The notes under the pieces were generated by a model. It worked only from the letters and a program-made list of their open reading frames with translations, was not told where the DNA came from and made no database searches. From Trichosphaerium sp. ATCC 40318 (Eukaryota > Discosea > Flabellinia > Trichosidae): 64,000 bases of DNA. The DNA lies in assembly GCA_038496445.1 (NCBI GenBank), contig JALMLS010000017.1:62001-126000 (forward strand). The letters run 5' to 3'. Shown here one piece after another: positions 48,400 to 61,451 of the stretch; the first letter of the stretch is position 1, and each line of letters opens with the position of its first letter. A program made the position numbers and the translations under genes.

Positions 48400-49659
48400 C
48401 TAAAATAAGTTTTTAGCGCTCGAGATCAAGCTCCTATAATGAATAAGCATAAGTAGTCATGTATGTAATTACTTACGTTTGCTTTGCTCTCTTGTCCTTT
48501 TTTGCTAAAAGGTCCCAATCCCATTCCACTTCAGGGTGAAGCTTCTCTAAAATGAAAGGCCACCATATCAATGCCCCAGTACACCCAAGTTCGCGCAAAT
48601 CATTTACAGATGTAGTGTACCTACACGCATGTTAAAAAAACAATGTGAAATTTTGTTAGTATCATTTATTTGAAGTGCTGTACCATTTCTGGGGATCGTC
48701 AATATGTAGTTCTTTTATAGCTCTTTCGTAGAACTCAAGAGCATGGCTTTCTTTATGCCAGTATCCCTGTGGCGTTTTTCTACAGCATATAAGCTATTTA
48801 CCAACAACTTTGAAAACGCACGCAAAGCGTGTAACATCCCATCCGTAATCCGGGTATGCTGATCGTATTAAACCCACAGCAGAATTACTGTACCGAAACA
48901 ATAAACCAGAGCCACCAAATTCCGTTATATCGACACTGGTTAGTTTATAGAGATCCTGCAAGCACTTAAAGTTTTTCTTCTCCGCCAAGCACTCTATAAA
49001 CTTTATAATATTAGAGCCAGAACCCCAGTGATTGCGCGGTGCTGCAGAACTCAACAAATGTTAAGTATTGATTGGATCAAAAAATGTCGTACTGAAACTT
49101 CCATGGCTGCCATTTGTACTCTTTGAATACTTTCATTACCGCAGTTACAGGAGACGCAGCATACTTATAAATGACAAAAGCTGCGCCATCAAAATCCGCA
49201 ATATCCTTGGTTTAAACTTTAGCACCAACGTTGCAATAATACTCTATACTACGCACTTGCATTGTGACACTGTACCAGTCAGACATAAGTTTCCAGCCCC
49301 TACTTTTTGCCAACTCGGTAAAGAAAAGCTTGTGATTGTCCATGTCGTCCCAAAAGCTATGAGGGACGGAGCTACGAGGTTTTAGAGCGCGTATACGCCA
49401 AAAATTTACCTAAAACGCCAAGGATGTAATGTGTCACTCGAATAGTGCTTTAGTATAGCGCCAGGCATTCCATGCCTACAGTTCTGTTTGTAACTACCCA
49501 AAACATACCAAACTGGTACCGTTTGACAACAAAACCAGCGCCGTAATGATTTAGATCAGCGCGTTTAATATTACACCAGCCATCAATAGTCTTTACACCA
49601 ATTTTACCAGCAATTCGCTCCAACACCGCTTTTTCGTGGCAAATAAGCGTTCTGGACAT
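48400..49659 (-). CDS. WY-repeat protein B (four repeats)
   Basis: A neighbour and paralogue of the gene downstream on the same strand. It starts MSRTLICHEKAVLERIAGKI and has four modules: (1) IGVKTIDGWCNIKRADL, YGAGFVVKR-HGMPGAI and LHPWRF; (2) MSDWYSVT, DFDGAAFVIYKYAASPVTAV and YKWQPWKF; (3) LQDLYKLTSVDITEFGGSGL, FRYSNSAVGLIRSAYPDYGW; (4) HIDDPQKWYTTSVNDLRELG and LHPEVEWDWDLL. Introns fall at the same place inside the modules (between the Gly-Gly half and the next Tyr or just before Asp-Ile), suggesting that whole modules were duplicated with their introns. It ends in a short Ser/Lys tail at 48400. Function unknown; no membrane segment or signal peptide is visible. Confidence 0.72.
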
Positions 49660-49876
49660 ACAAGGGCAGTCATACAGGACGCAATGTTAACTAAAGTTTA
49701 ACAACAGCGACCAACTTTATTCCACAGCCGTTATTAAAGAATCGATAGATTTGACCACTCCACCACGACACTTGACAAATCACGAGGAGCGATAATACAA
49801 AGGTGCACAAAAAAATAACGGTAACATAACTAAAAAGCGGAAGCGCAAATACAAAGTGAGTTTGTAGCAATGAGGA

Positions 49877-49892
49877 GGTGTTAAAAAACACC
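49877..49892 (-). promoter_or_regulatory. Histone-type 3' stem-loop of H3
   Basis: On the minus strand the sequence reads GGTGTTTTTTAACACC, a 6-bp stem with a four-T loop, 19 nt after the H3 stop. This is the geometry of the replication-dependent histone mRNA 3' stem-loop. Confidence 0.8.
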
Positions 49893-49911
49893 AAAATTTT
49901 TATCCGCTTAT

Positions 49912-50937
<1,026 letters not shown>

Positions 50938-50957
50938 ACGGTTTAACCCTAAACTTT

Positions 50958-50973
50958 GGTGTTTTTTAACACC
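50958..50973 (+). promoter_or_regulatory. Histone-type 3' stem-loop of H4
   Basis: GGTGTTTTTTAACACC, 20 nt after the H4 stop, identical to the H3 element. The match extends another 20 or so bases downstream (TCCTCATTGCTACAAACTCA) in both genes, so the conserved block is about 38 nt and lies in both 3' UTRs in sense orientation. Confidence 0.82.
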
Positions 50974-51560
50974 TCCTCATTGCTACAAACTCATTTCCTC
51001 GCCTTGTAATATTTTTTTGTCAAACTATACCGTTATTTTCGTTATTTGGTTTGTATCTTCACCTAAAAGCACTTCATGCCAGTGACGAGTTTGTTTTGCG
51101 ATAGCCGTTAGGCGCGCTTGTTGTAAGAGCCGCACACAGGAAACTTTAATTAGGTGCGTTCGTTAGCTCGTTTTGGTTCGTGTTTAGTTTTGCGCCTTGT
51201 AGTTTCTGGCTGTCTCGTTTTTTCTTCAATAGTAATCGAGGCGTAACTCGAACGCATACATGCGTAAGGCTTGTATATGACTACCCCTTACTATATTCAT
51301 TTCGCACTTCCGCAAGGTACAGCAATTTTTGTACGTAACGCTAACGTTTCGACAGGCCTCGCCATAAACACGAGCATTGGGCAATTCCTGGCCATAAAAT
51401 TTCGCGTTCATGGAGTGTACGGAGCTACGATTGCTTAGCTTGCTAAATACTATCTAACTCGCACACTCAGGGCAGTGGTATGTAGCGTCGTTCAAGGTTA
51501 AAAAGGTATGCGTACACGCACTACGAATTTAGTTAAATCATTTTATACAGGCTGGTAACT
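50974..51560. other. Intergenic region after H4
   Basis: About 590 bp with no supported gene; only short frames on either strand. It should hold the promoter of the following low-complexity gene. Confidence 0.5.
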
Positions 51561-53481
51561 ATGAACTTGGTATCTCGTACAACGACAAGCGCTGTTGGAT
51601 GCAGCCCATTGTAATTATTGTTGGTACAAAAACGAAAATAGTTGTTGAAATCATCGCTAAATACTATAAAAGATAAACAAGGTGGCACCAGTTCTGCTGA
51701 TGTCTCATGCCTTTCTCGTCGTAGACGTAAAAAAAAAGAAAGGGAAAGTACAGTCTCGTTTGTAGCATCTAGACAATCATTTGATCCAATCTACGCTACG
51801 AGTGATACCTCTGACCCTCGCGAGCTATTATTAAGCGATTGCTCTGACAGCGCTGGCACAAATGAGCTTGCTCCAATAAAGTATGGATTTTCTGAGCCTG
51901 GAACACGAAGAAGGGTTGAGTTCGATAGTAATGTTGAAAAACAGTACGTACCAACCAAACTTGTGGCTTTTTTTTTTGTTTTTTTTTAACTCGTTTAGAA
52001 GCTCTGAAGATCCTATTGAGCAACAACCTCACTCTTGGGCAGGCACTGGTTTGGAACATGTTCCAGTAAGTTCCAGATCAGTTGTTGAGGCCAATTCCGC
52101 TACTACAAGCGGATATGTACCTGCAAAAGTATCAAAAGAACTTACACGTGCTTACACGTCGTTTTTAACGACAAGTTTTCGCAAACAAAAGTATAATCAT
52201 GGACGCTCTAAAAGCGTTAATTATTCTGCAAATTCCATAAAATCTCTTGGTTCAGGTCAACGTGTTGAACTAGCTTTGGACAGTATAGCTGATATAAGTC
52301 ATTCTACAACGTATTCACGAAGTAAGCGCCATACTATAGTTAGTCCAAAGCGAGCAGCTGCTCCTACGTCTTTTATTTGTACGTTGAACTTCTTCACTAA
52401 ATTTCTTTGGCTTACTTTTTTTTTCTAGCTCAACCAAGAACAACTCAATCGCCATTATCTCAACCAGCTACAAGAGAGCATATATCTAGATTTTTGAGTA
52501 TGGATGACGTGTTAGTTGGGCCTCCACCACAGCCGTCAATGCAAACTTCATTCCGCTCAGATGTTACTGGTGGTTTATTGCCTACAGCAGATACTACTGA
52601 GTCTGATTTAATAGAATTATCTGCACTTGCTAGTATGGCTGACTTGGACGCCATTGCCAAGTCATTACGTAGTGGTGCACCTGGTAGTGAAGCTATAAAA
52701 CATACATTTTCAAGTTCTGAATCGCCGGCATCCTCATCGAAAACTGCTGTAAAGGAATCTCGCTCTACGTCGACATTACCACAATTTAGACAAGTCTCAA
52801 GTGTACGAATCACCTCCTCAGTCAACTGTCTTTCTGCGTTTAAAAAAAACCTTTTCTCATCATTTTTGACATTTCGCTCATTTTTTTATGAAGGCGCCCC
52901 GTAGTACAGGTCCAATACGTTTTCCTGCCTCGAATGCTACTGGTTATAATGCAATGGCACCAAAAGTACCTCCTAAAAGACCACCAAAGGTTAGAGTATT
53001 CGGTCGTGCTTCTGTACAACAAAAAAGAGGCGGAAAGCAACCTAGGTTTATTGGAAAGCAAAGAACAAACTCATCTGTTCCTAAACGTCCTTTAAAAGGA
53101 TTTAACTATAAGCCACCTATGCCAAAACAGAAATCTCCAGGTACTCCACGGCCTATTGACAATAGCATTGCTTTAAGCCAGGAGAAGAAAACTAGATCTA
53201 TGAGTGGTAGTGGCACGACTATATCTGGAAGTGTCACATTGGGTCCTACACCAAAGGCTTCCTCTCCGAAAGTAGGTGGCTCTCCTAGGGCTGCTTCTAT
53301 CAAATTAAGTGGGTCAGCAGGGGCTAACCCTCCTAAACTGAGTCGGTCTCCTAGGGTTGCCCCTTCTATAGTTAGTAGCTTGCCTAAGGCGGGTCCTCCA
53401 AAAGTAGGTGTTTCGCCTAAAGGTGTACCAAAGAACAATTCTGTGCGATATTCTGCAAGTGTTAATGCTAGAGGAGAGTGA
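51561..53481 (+). CDS. Ser/Pro-rich disordered protein, unrecognised
   Basis: Four to five exons. A short first exon MNL (51561) may join 51642 over an intron with GTATCT and AAAATAG ends; this start is a guess. The product has a basic cluster (SRRRRKKKERES), a long Ser/Thr-rich stretch, an acidic-hydrophobic patch (ESDLIELSALASMADLDAIA, a possible short helix) and a basic Pro-rich C-terminal half with repeats of the type PKVGGSPRAA, PPKLSRSPRVAP, PPKVGVSPKG. Many SP dipeptides look like proline-directed kinase sites, and PKRPPKV-type text fits SH3 binding. No folded domain is visible. A 29-nt GTGCGA-GCTAG intron at 53442-53470 could extend the frame to 53750 and change the C-terminus; I give the simple stop. 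Confidence 0.6.
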
Positions 53482-53964
53482 GAGTATATGAACTCTTAAG
53501 CTTGGAAATAAGAGCAAGACGAAGAAAGAAAGTGGCACTCGCAGAAAAGTTATCTATATCTCTTGCAGACAGCTTTTTTTTTTTAAAAGTGAGTCAAAAC
53601 GAAAAAAAGCGTTGGTGTACTATAGACTCAACTCTGGAATTACGAAAAAATGTACATTTAATGGTAACTCTAGAATGGATAACCAAAAATAATAATAAAA
53701 ACTTCAAACAAACTTTGACCTCATTTTACTACGAAAAGATGAACAAATGACGATTGTAGAATAGGTGGTAAGATGGGTGTCCTCATAGTAGGTAAAACGT
53801 GGGATGAAGCGAAGTTAGGAGATTGTGTTTCAGGCCTTTACTACGTAATTGTTTTTTTTTTTTTTGAAATGTGGAATTTGTGTTTTTTATTGGCATGTTG
53901 AACGTTGTTCTTTGTCTTTTTGGCTATTATACATGGTGTCCAGAATGAATGGGTGTTTGCAAGC

Positions 53965-54549
53965 TCATTTTGCGCCTGCAGCGGCTGACGCGTCAAAAAA
54001 ATCTCCAAAGTCGATCAAGAAATCATTGTTGCTTTTTGTTTGTTTTCCTGCAACTAGTTTTTGAAGTTCTGGAGTCGCAAATGATGTATCTTCCAAATCA
54101 GCAGGTAAAAACGGATTTACTGTAGTGCGCTTTTTAGCTGCTTTTGTACTCTTATCGGGGCGTATTGGCGCTGGTTTATACGTGGCTGTTGTAGCGGGGT
54201 TTTTATTTTCGGGTGTTTTTGTGATTCGTGGGGCTGTTTGTTTGTTTACTGGCTTGTTTTCCTCGTTGGTTACCTGTTTTGGTGTACTCACGCTAGTACA
54301 AATGTTGTTCTCTGGTTTAGGTTTGGAAACGATATCTACGCCTGATACAGCTCTTTCTGCTAATTCCAGTTCCCTTTCGATGTCATCTAGGTCAGGACTA
54401 AAGCTACTTTCTGCTTTATCGCCCTGTACCTCCTTCTTTGCGGCTGCATAGTCCTCTGCATACTTCTCTTCTTCTGTTTTTTCTCTAAAGGTGAATTTTG
54501 CCTTTTTACCTTTAAACAGCTTTGTCATAGACTTTTTTGCTTTAATCAT
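53965..54549 (-). CDS. Charged protein with NPF and acidic DF motifs, unrecognised
   Basis: A single-exon gene of 194 residues beginning MIKAKKSMTKLFKGKKAKFT, a basic amphipathic start that could contact membrane. Then comes an acidic coiled region (EEEKYAEDYAAAKKEVQ and DDIERELELAERAV), a Pro/Thr/Lys-rich linker, NPFLPADLED with an NPF tripeptide typical of EH-domain ligands, and a C-terminal DFLIDFGDFFD. The mix of NPF and DF/FxDxF-like motifs is seen in endocytic adaptors such as clathrin assembly partners, so I suggest, without proof, a trafficking role. No orthologue recognised. Confidence 0.6.
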   Translation of the reverse strand: MIKAKKSMTKLFKGKKAKFTFREKTEEEKYAEDYAAAKKEVQGDKAESSFSPDLDDIERELELAERAVSGVDIVSKPKPENNICTSVSTPKQVTNEENKPVNKQTAPRITKTPENKNPATTATYKPAPIRPDKSTKAAKKRTTVNPFLPADLEDTSFATPELQKLVAGKQTKSNNDFLIDFGDFFDASAAAGAK

Positions 54550-55081
54550 TGTTGTGTGCACTAATTGCACAACGTGCTAGGATGTCAGTTATATTTGACG
54601 TTTTATCACAAAACTGCCAATTTTTCGTAGTTTTCTTGAGGCTTTCAATGCAAGTCCAAAACAAGCTACTAACTTTGAGTACTGTACTACAACAGAAAAA
54701 TGATTGGGCTCAACTATTATGGAGATACTTGAGTCATATACCGTTTCGTTTCTGACAACGTGTTTATTTGTTGAAGTTGCTTAACTGATATTCTATTGGG
54801 CACTGTCTAGGTAATAGTACGCATTAGAATCAGGTCATAGCTACCTGGGCACCATCTGGATAGATCTTGCGGCCAAGTGGCAAAACAACACTGTTGTTTC
54901 TGCTTTAATGATGGACTCGCAGTTTGTGTTTTGATGTGTATAAGTTGTTTGTGTTCAATAATGACAGCGAGGATAAAGTGTTACAGGTTTATTTATTTAC
55001 AACTACAGTACGCTTATCGGGTATTTTTTGTGAATCAATAATGCGAAAAGGGGTTTGGAGATAGAGGTGGCTATATCCTTG
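54550..55081. other. Intergenic region
   Basis: 532 bp upstream of the acidic/NPF gene and downstream of the SNARE gene. Short frames only. Confidence 0.5.
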
Positions 55082-55799
55082 TTACGTTGCGAATGCAACA
55101 GCAGTAACAATGATAAAGATTGCCAACAAGAATAAGATTGTCAACCACAGTATCTTTGTTGATGATTTTACTGCTACTTTATCGACTGTCCTAATAAAGG
55201 TTTTAGCACGTGCAACCTCATTTGTCGAAGACCACTTTAAAAAGTTCAAGCGGCAAAGCAACCCAGTTTTGTAGGAGGGTGTATGTTCGAAAAAAGGACG
55301 TTTAATGAATCAATACGTACTTTGTTGTGTTTTTAATGCGTACAGCAGAACGCATTGTTTTACCATCGATTTCATCGAGTAACACCATTTGTTCATCCGC
55401 TTCGCTATCTTTTTGTTAGTATTAAGGCGTTAACGCTAATTTTTGAGAAGACTTCAAATGACACCATGTTTTGAGCGAAATTTGAGTTATAATGCTTGGG
55501 GACTACGCACCGACTGATTTCTTTTCCGTAGAACATAGTTCTGGAAAGACTGCCATCGAGGTGATCTAATAACTCGTCCTGGTCTACGGTAGTTATTAAT
55601 ACCCAAAGAACGCGTACGGGGTATTATTTGTTGTTGTAATTCATTTTTCAAATAAAACCGGCTTTTAAGGTCACATACTGTCCAAAACACGCTGTTGATC
55701 AACTAATAAATCTTTGTTAGTCCATTGTGCTCGTGGGTCTTCAACATCTTTCATTTCCTCCTCCACTACACCCTCGTCATCACCGAATGGATTATGCAT
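55082..55799 (-). CDS. Qc-type SNARE (syntaxin-6/8-like)
   Basis: Four exons give about 170 residues. It starts MHNPFGDDEGVVEEE, an NPF motif in an acidic stretch. The SNARE motif spans LLVDQQRVLDNQDELLDHLD, MFYGKEISREADEQMVLL and DEIDGKTMRSA; the central glutamine of DEQ is the zero-layer residue expected of Q-SNAREs. The C-terminal anchor is ILWLTILFLLAIFIIVTAVA near the very end. The closest known layout is syntaxin 8/6 without the N-terminal helical bundle, so this is a short Qc-SNARE of the endosome-Golgi type. Introns here are longer (97-110 nt) than elsewhere. The third intron edge (55340-55230 region) is not certain. Confidence 0.78.
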
Positions 55800-55925
55800 G
55801 TTGGTTATGTTCGTATGGGTAACCGAATGCCTTAAAAAGGGAAATATTTTAAGTAAGAGAGTTCGATTGTTTTGTGCGTTTTTATCGCAGTGAAGAGTTT
55901 TTGACTTGCACAAGTACAACTCGCC
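55800..55925. promoter_or_regulatory. Divergent promoter: SNARE and MTFR1-like genes
   Basis: 126 bp between two outward start codons. No TATA box seen. Confidence 0.5.
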
Positions 55926-56857
55926 ATGAACGTAACAGCCGGTGACGTATCATATGAATTGTTTGAGCTTACAGGCCAAAAACTGTTTGAGACGTGGGAG
56001 GTTATTGCAATAGAGAACCCTATCATGCGTTTTGTTTCCAGAAGCATGAGCAGCAAGCCGGTACAGCAATAAATAGCAAATTGTGCCTAACTCCTAGTAG
56101 GCAAAAGAGACTGCTCGTTTCAATGATTTGGGAACCACTTCTCGTGCATACAGTAGAGCCTCTAAATCCAGACCTGTTACAAATGCGCCTTCGCACAAAC
56201 TTTCTGCACTTGAAGCTGAACTGGCCTCTATGCGCCAACAAATGGCTATGCTACTTCAAGCAAGAAGTAATGCAACAAGTATGGCCCCAAGTCAAGCTAC
56301 AAGTCAAGCACCAAGTCAGGCGCCTAGTCAAGCGCCAAGTAAGGCTGCTAGCAGAGTACGAGCCCTCAAGAGTTGCGCAATAACAACTTACAAACGAAAT
56401 GTTTTAGGCACCTAGAAGCCCGCCATTACCAGCGCGTCCTCGCTACAAAGACCAAGTGCAACAGCACCAGTTAAAGCCAAGAACTCCAAACCGCGGTGCA
56501 CCTACAAGAGTTGAAAAAACAGATGACGAGCCAGTACCAGGATTAGCGCTCTCAGACGTATTGCTAGAGTTATCTCGTTCACCTTCAAAGTCATTGAAAC
56601 GTGTAGAAGGCGAAAGGTATAAACTACTTTTTTTGTATTTGATTTGTACACCTCTGCTCATAAATACGTATAGATCTCCTGGTGGCACAGTAAAAACACA
56701 ACGTAGCAATGACAAGATAAATGTCACATTTGAAGAGAACCCACAGCAATTCCTCACACAAGCACTCGAACGCAAGTTTAAGGTATAAAAACTAAAAGAA
56801 AGTAACAAAGAGAGGAACTAACCGACAATGTAGGATAAGGAAGATCCTTGGGCCTAA
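55926..56857 (+). CDS. MTFR1-like (mitochondrial fission regulator) protein
   Basis: Five exons. The joined protein begins MNVTAGDVSYELFELTGQKL and contains HKLSALEAELASMRQQMAML, the coiled-coil of the MTFR1/FAM54 family, a tandem SQAP repeat region (56281-56345), a Pro/Arg-rich section, LSDVLLELSRSPSKSLKRVE, then ERSPGGTV and FLTQALERKFK, which match the family C-terminal signature (RSPGGTP, then ALKKKFA). The last exon adds DKEDPWA and stop at 56857. Animal members act on mitochondrial fission and dynamics. The repeat and the linker are variable, low-complexity sequence. Confidence 0.72.
56281..56345 (+). repeat. Coding minisatellite (SQAP repeat)
   Basis: Imperfect 12-nt units of the type AGTCAAGCGCCA, about five copies, coding SQAT/SQAP. 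They lie in the linker of the MTFR1-like gene and are a likely site of length variation. Confidence 0.75.
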
Positions 56858-57019
56858 AGTGGCTTGTCTACTTACTTGTTTCGCTTATAACGAAGCGAGG
56901 TGTTTCGATTCACTGTACTATAGACGCTGAGAGAGTCATTAAAACTTTTTACTAATAATACAACACAACAGCTTTGTTTCTTCTTCTTCGTACTTTTTCT
57001 TTGCGTTTTTTTTCTATCG

Positions 57020-60000
57020 TTATTCCTTGCCTCTACAAGCTTCGTTCAACATTTGTTGAGCTTGTTGATGTAAGTTTATTATCACTTCTTCATTGAGAGG
57101 TTGCGTTGCGAGGTCGGAAACAAGAGACATGAGCCAATCCTGTAGTGGAACCTTGTCTATCCGTTGAACCAGCCTTGTTGTAATACGATTTGGACCTTCC
57201 CAGACTAAAGCCAAAAATTCTAGAGCACGCCAAACCTCAAAGCTGTAGCAATCTAGTGAGAGCATAAGTAGTTGCAAACAAAAACCAAAACGTTTTTTCC
57301 CTTTGTAACGTACTGTTTTCAAGTGTGCGTATTCGGTTTCCTAGGTATCGTGCAAGGAGCGTCATACCATGTGACGATCTCCAAATTTGATTTAACACAA
57401 ATTGAGAAAATCTTGACAGATCTTTGCATCTGAAAAAACAAACATAAGCAAAAGGAGGAGACGAAATAGACTCAAAGTCTTTGAGAAACAAAAACAAAAC
57501 GTGAAGAAAATTCGACGTTAAAAAAAGAAGAACGTACTCTATGTGGTCTGGAATCTCTTCAAGATCATCTACTCCTCCTTTTGTTATATCTTCAATTACA
57601 ATATCAAATATATTTGAAATCAAAGTTTCCAAAGAAGGTCGTAATTTTGCAACAGCACAAATCTGAGCAATACGAACAAGAGATGTTTCGTCCTTTCTCC
57701 ACTCACAAGATCCGTACAACTTGATAGCTTGTAGGAACATATCTTGTGCCAGTTGTTGGGCATTATTAGGTAACCCAGGCGTTAAAATATGGAAAGCAAC
57801 TTTCCACCCACAAGCCACAACGCAATTTCCGAGTTCGACAACATCATCATCTGAACCCTCAATATCTTCAACTGTCTTGATGAGTGTAGTCAATAGATTC
57901 AATAGACTCTGCTGGAGAGCCAAGTCACCAATACCAAGAACGATATGATCCGTAAGGATAGGTAGGATCGAAGATATAACATGATAATGTAGTTTTTCAA
58001 GAGGTGACGTTTCTACCATACTCAGTAACCACGTGTAAGCTTCTTCAAATGGTGCAGATTTTTTTTTGCTTTAAGTGATTCCGTATGAATGAGTGCCTTG
58101 TAGTACATTGCCACTCCCTTGCAAAGACTGACATGTAATGGCAACACATTATCATAATCAGACTCTTCATCAATCTTGTTGACACAAGTTTGGAGTGCGG
58201 CCTAAAGTCTCATGAGTATGGAGGTGCTACTGGCTAAGGTTGTAGTTGATATAACGTACAATAACTTGTTCGAACTCGTCGCACGCCATGGCGGCTTTGC
58301 GTGTTACTTCACCTTCGAGAGTGGCTTGTAAGAGCATAAAAGACTTCTCTAGCTTCTGGATAGGCTTGAACGAAGACTTTTTAGCCTTCTCATCACCTGT
58401 ACCTTGTCTGACAAGGTGAGCGGTCAAGTTAAGAACAGATCCGAGTTGATTCCATTGAGTAAGACAATGCAACATCCCTTTAAGCAAAGACTTGTTGGAG
58501 AAATGACCAATACCTCTAAAATGGGACAAAAGTTATTTTTTTTGTTCCTTCGTATTGTTCTCTGTTGCTTACCTTTCTTTAAACCGAGATAGCTGTGTAG
58601 TAAGCTTTGTTATCAATTCGGGTACGTTTCCAGCATCCTGTAGACCACAAACGAGATAGAACGCATTCAACGTGTCTGTCTTTTCCTCAACATCTTGTTC
58701 TTCATCAGAATCTTGTAAAGCCTTTGCTACAACACCAAAAATGCGACACATTGAAATATCATCGACTTTCTCTTCCAAGTGCTAATGAAAAAAATATAAG
58801 TCAAAAACTCAACAAACTCTTCAAAAGTACCTCCAGCAACGGCTTGTTCTTCTTTAATGTTAATGCCTTTGCAATGGCATCCCAAAGTACATGTATGATA
58901 CCAAGTACACTCTTGACAACCTCAAAAGTAAGCGGCTCTGAGAAAGAAGAAAGTTAGTATTAAACCCTTTTTTTAAAAGTTTTTGTAAACTTCTGTATAG
59001 CTTGAAGCTTGTATTGTACCTTTGTTGCCTTTCCTACGTTTGGTTCTTGGTGCATCATCACCACTCGATTTAGTAGTATCAATACGCTTTAAAACAAAGT
59101 CCCAAAGATATGTCTAAAGAGGGAAAAAATTACTTTTTGCTTTTCTTGTAGGGAGTTTTGGTACGTACGATAAAAGGTACTACTGTGCCTATTGGAACCA
59201 TTGAAGACACACAAGCATAGAATGATAGTGTAGCATCTGGTTCACTCTTGATCATAGAAAGACAACGCTTGTTGAGATTCTTTGATGTCTTATCGGCAGG
59301 GAAGTAAGTGTCCTTAAGTAGTTGCACATATAGACGCTTTACTTTAATGGATTTCTCAACAGCGAGCTGTTGTAGAAGCGCATCAACTGGTGTAACATCC
59401 CAGAACTTTATAGAACGCATATTCTTGACTTCTAGCAATAACTTAATAAGAGCAACACGAACACGCTCGGATGTGTCGTTAATTAAGTTCTTTAACCGAG
59501 GCAAGTGCTGTGCCATCACTGCTCGGGATAGATGGTTATCCAGTATAACTGTAAGTGCTTGGCACGCACTAACCCGAACGTCTGCAGCGCTACGGTAGAA
59601 ATGAGAATCTTTCTTCAAGAACAAAAAAAGAGGAGTAAGTTGTTACCTTTTATCTCTTGCGAGACGGTCTGTTAATGTAAGGATAAGCACTTGAGCTGTA
59701 TGATGTGGAATAAGTTCCCAGTAGAGAGATAACACTCTTCCTATTGATTCTGCCGCCTGACTACGAACTTGAGGGTAGTCGTCCTTTAAAGCTTTTTGTA
59801 GTGCATCAAATTGTCGTTGTAATGCTGCCTCACGTTCTGGTACATTACAATTTGGATCCACCAAAGGAAACGCAGAGCCGAGTTGAATTACAGCGTTTCG
59901 GCGTACTACAAAATAAAAAATAAGAATAAAACATCCAAATATTCGATGCATAATAATGACGTACCAGCAGGGTTAGCACAAGTTAAAGCACGCCACAATA

Positions 60001-61351
60001 TAGGTTGATATAACCGTGCAAGCATCTCGTCAATAGTCATCAAGTTTGCTTTCTGTTCATGGAAGTGTTTCAAGATAATCTGGCACGCAGCAAGTATTGC
60101 CTTGTTTTGAGCATGAACAGCATAGTGAATGTAATCCTGAATGCAAATATTCTCCAAAGTAAGAAGAGGAAGTCCACTACAGTTCTTCCACGCTTTAAAG
60201 TAGATCTCAGCGTAAGCCTCTACTTGGTGGCGTTTACACGTTGTAAGCTAGTGTAAAAAAGTCAGATCTGTTTCATTATTTATGGCTTTCAGAAATCGAT
60301 GACGTACAGATGTTTTAATAGTAGTATGAAGGCGACTTATGAATTCAGGATGAAGCTCGAAAAGATAGGCCAAGAATCTCTTTCCATCATCTGAAATTAA
60401 GAGTCCTCCATGTATGAAACAGCGTTGTAACAAGCGTTGTAATGACTCTGATCTAAAGAACAAAAAATAATCAGAAGAAATAATGTAGTTAGTTTCTTAC
60501 GATTGATCCTCAAAGTCAATCAATGTGAGCGCTTCTCTAAAGCTGTACAATCGTTTTACGTCTAAAAAATCGTTAAGATAAATGACGACAAGCTCTATCT
60601 TTACCTTTGACCTTTATTGCGCCTGTTTGCTCCAAAACGTTGACAATAAAGAAGGATACTGTTTGTGGTACTAGTAATTCTCTGCCAGCTCGCTCTTGAG
60701 TATACCACAAAGCGCAAACCTCAGCTATTCTGCTTTGAATGGCACGTTCTCCTCCAAGAGAAAACATCAAGCCTGTAAGCGGTTAGCGCTGTTTTATTAC
60801 CCTTTGAACGTACTGTGCAAAGATACCAATACGTTGTATAGTTCTTCAGGTGCTGGTATAGGCCTTGTAGCATTGAGGAATGCATCTAACAAATCACAAC
60901 AACCAATAACGTATTTTTTTTGTAGAGCTGACACCTGATGCGTTGTTACGCGTTGATTGAATGTTTCACAAGGTTTGTACCTCTTTTAATGGTCTTGTCC
61001 CGTTAATGTTTTCTGGAATGTTTTCCTTGTCTGCGTAGTCGTCCTTTTCTTGAATACACTGTTGTGATTAATTCTAGGCGTGTTTTGGCATGAATGTACC
61101 TTATCTAGCTTGGTTTGTAGTCCCTCTCCCAATTTAACGTACATGGTCGCAGAAAGCGCTTGCACTACCTTGGCGAGTGGCATTTTAGCTTTTTTAGCTG
61201 TCTATTAATTGTCAATTCAAAAATTTGTACAAGTGGTCGTGCTTTTAGCGCACTACAAATAGCATACATGTCGTTTAAGGATGCTAAACAGCTCTTCATC
61301 GCCGTCATCATTTTCGAGCGCGTTAATAAGCTCTTTGCCTGCTTTCTTCAT
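57020..61351 (-). CDS. ncapg2: Condensin-II complex subunit G2
   Basis: A HEAT-repeat protein of the condensin-II complex, which compacts mitotic chromosomes. Family blocks in order include AYAEIYFKAWKNCSG, CIQDYIHYAVHAQNKA, IDEMLARLYQPILWRALT, RRNAVIQLGSAFPLVDPN, RQFDALQKALKDDYPQVRSQ, AADVRVSACQALTVILDNHL, DTSERVRVALIKLLLEVKNM and SIKFWDVTPVDALLQQL. It ends QQAQQMLNEACRGKE. About 16 exons over 4.3 kb on the minus strand. The start at 61351 (MKKAGKELINALENDDGDEE) is better than the internal ATG at 61183, because a clean phase-0 intron joins the first exon to the rest and the extra segment fits the N-terminal position of the family. Confidence 0.9.
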
Positions 61352-61451
61352 TGCTGGGCTTTAAAAACTCAAACGTAGCTTCAATTTTTCTCCCGCCAAA
61401 TAACTTAAGGCAAATAGGCAATTAAGTTTGTTGTAAAATGTTATTCTAGTG

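Noticed and set aside
53478-53750. Independent 90-codon gene
   Set aside because: It starts with GTG and has no ATG near its beginning; more likely an exon of the upstream gene or non-coding.
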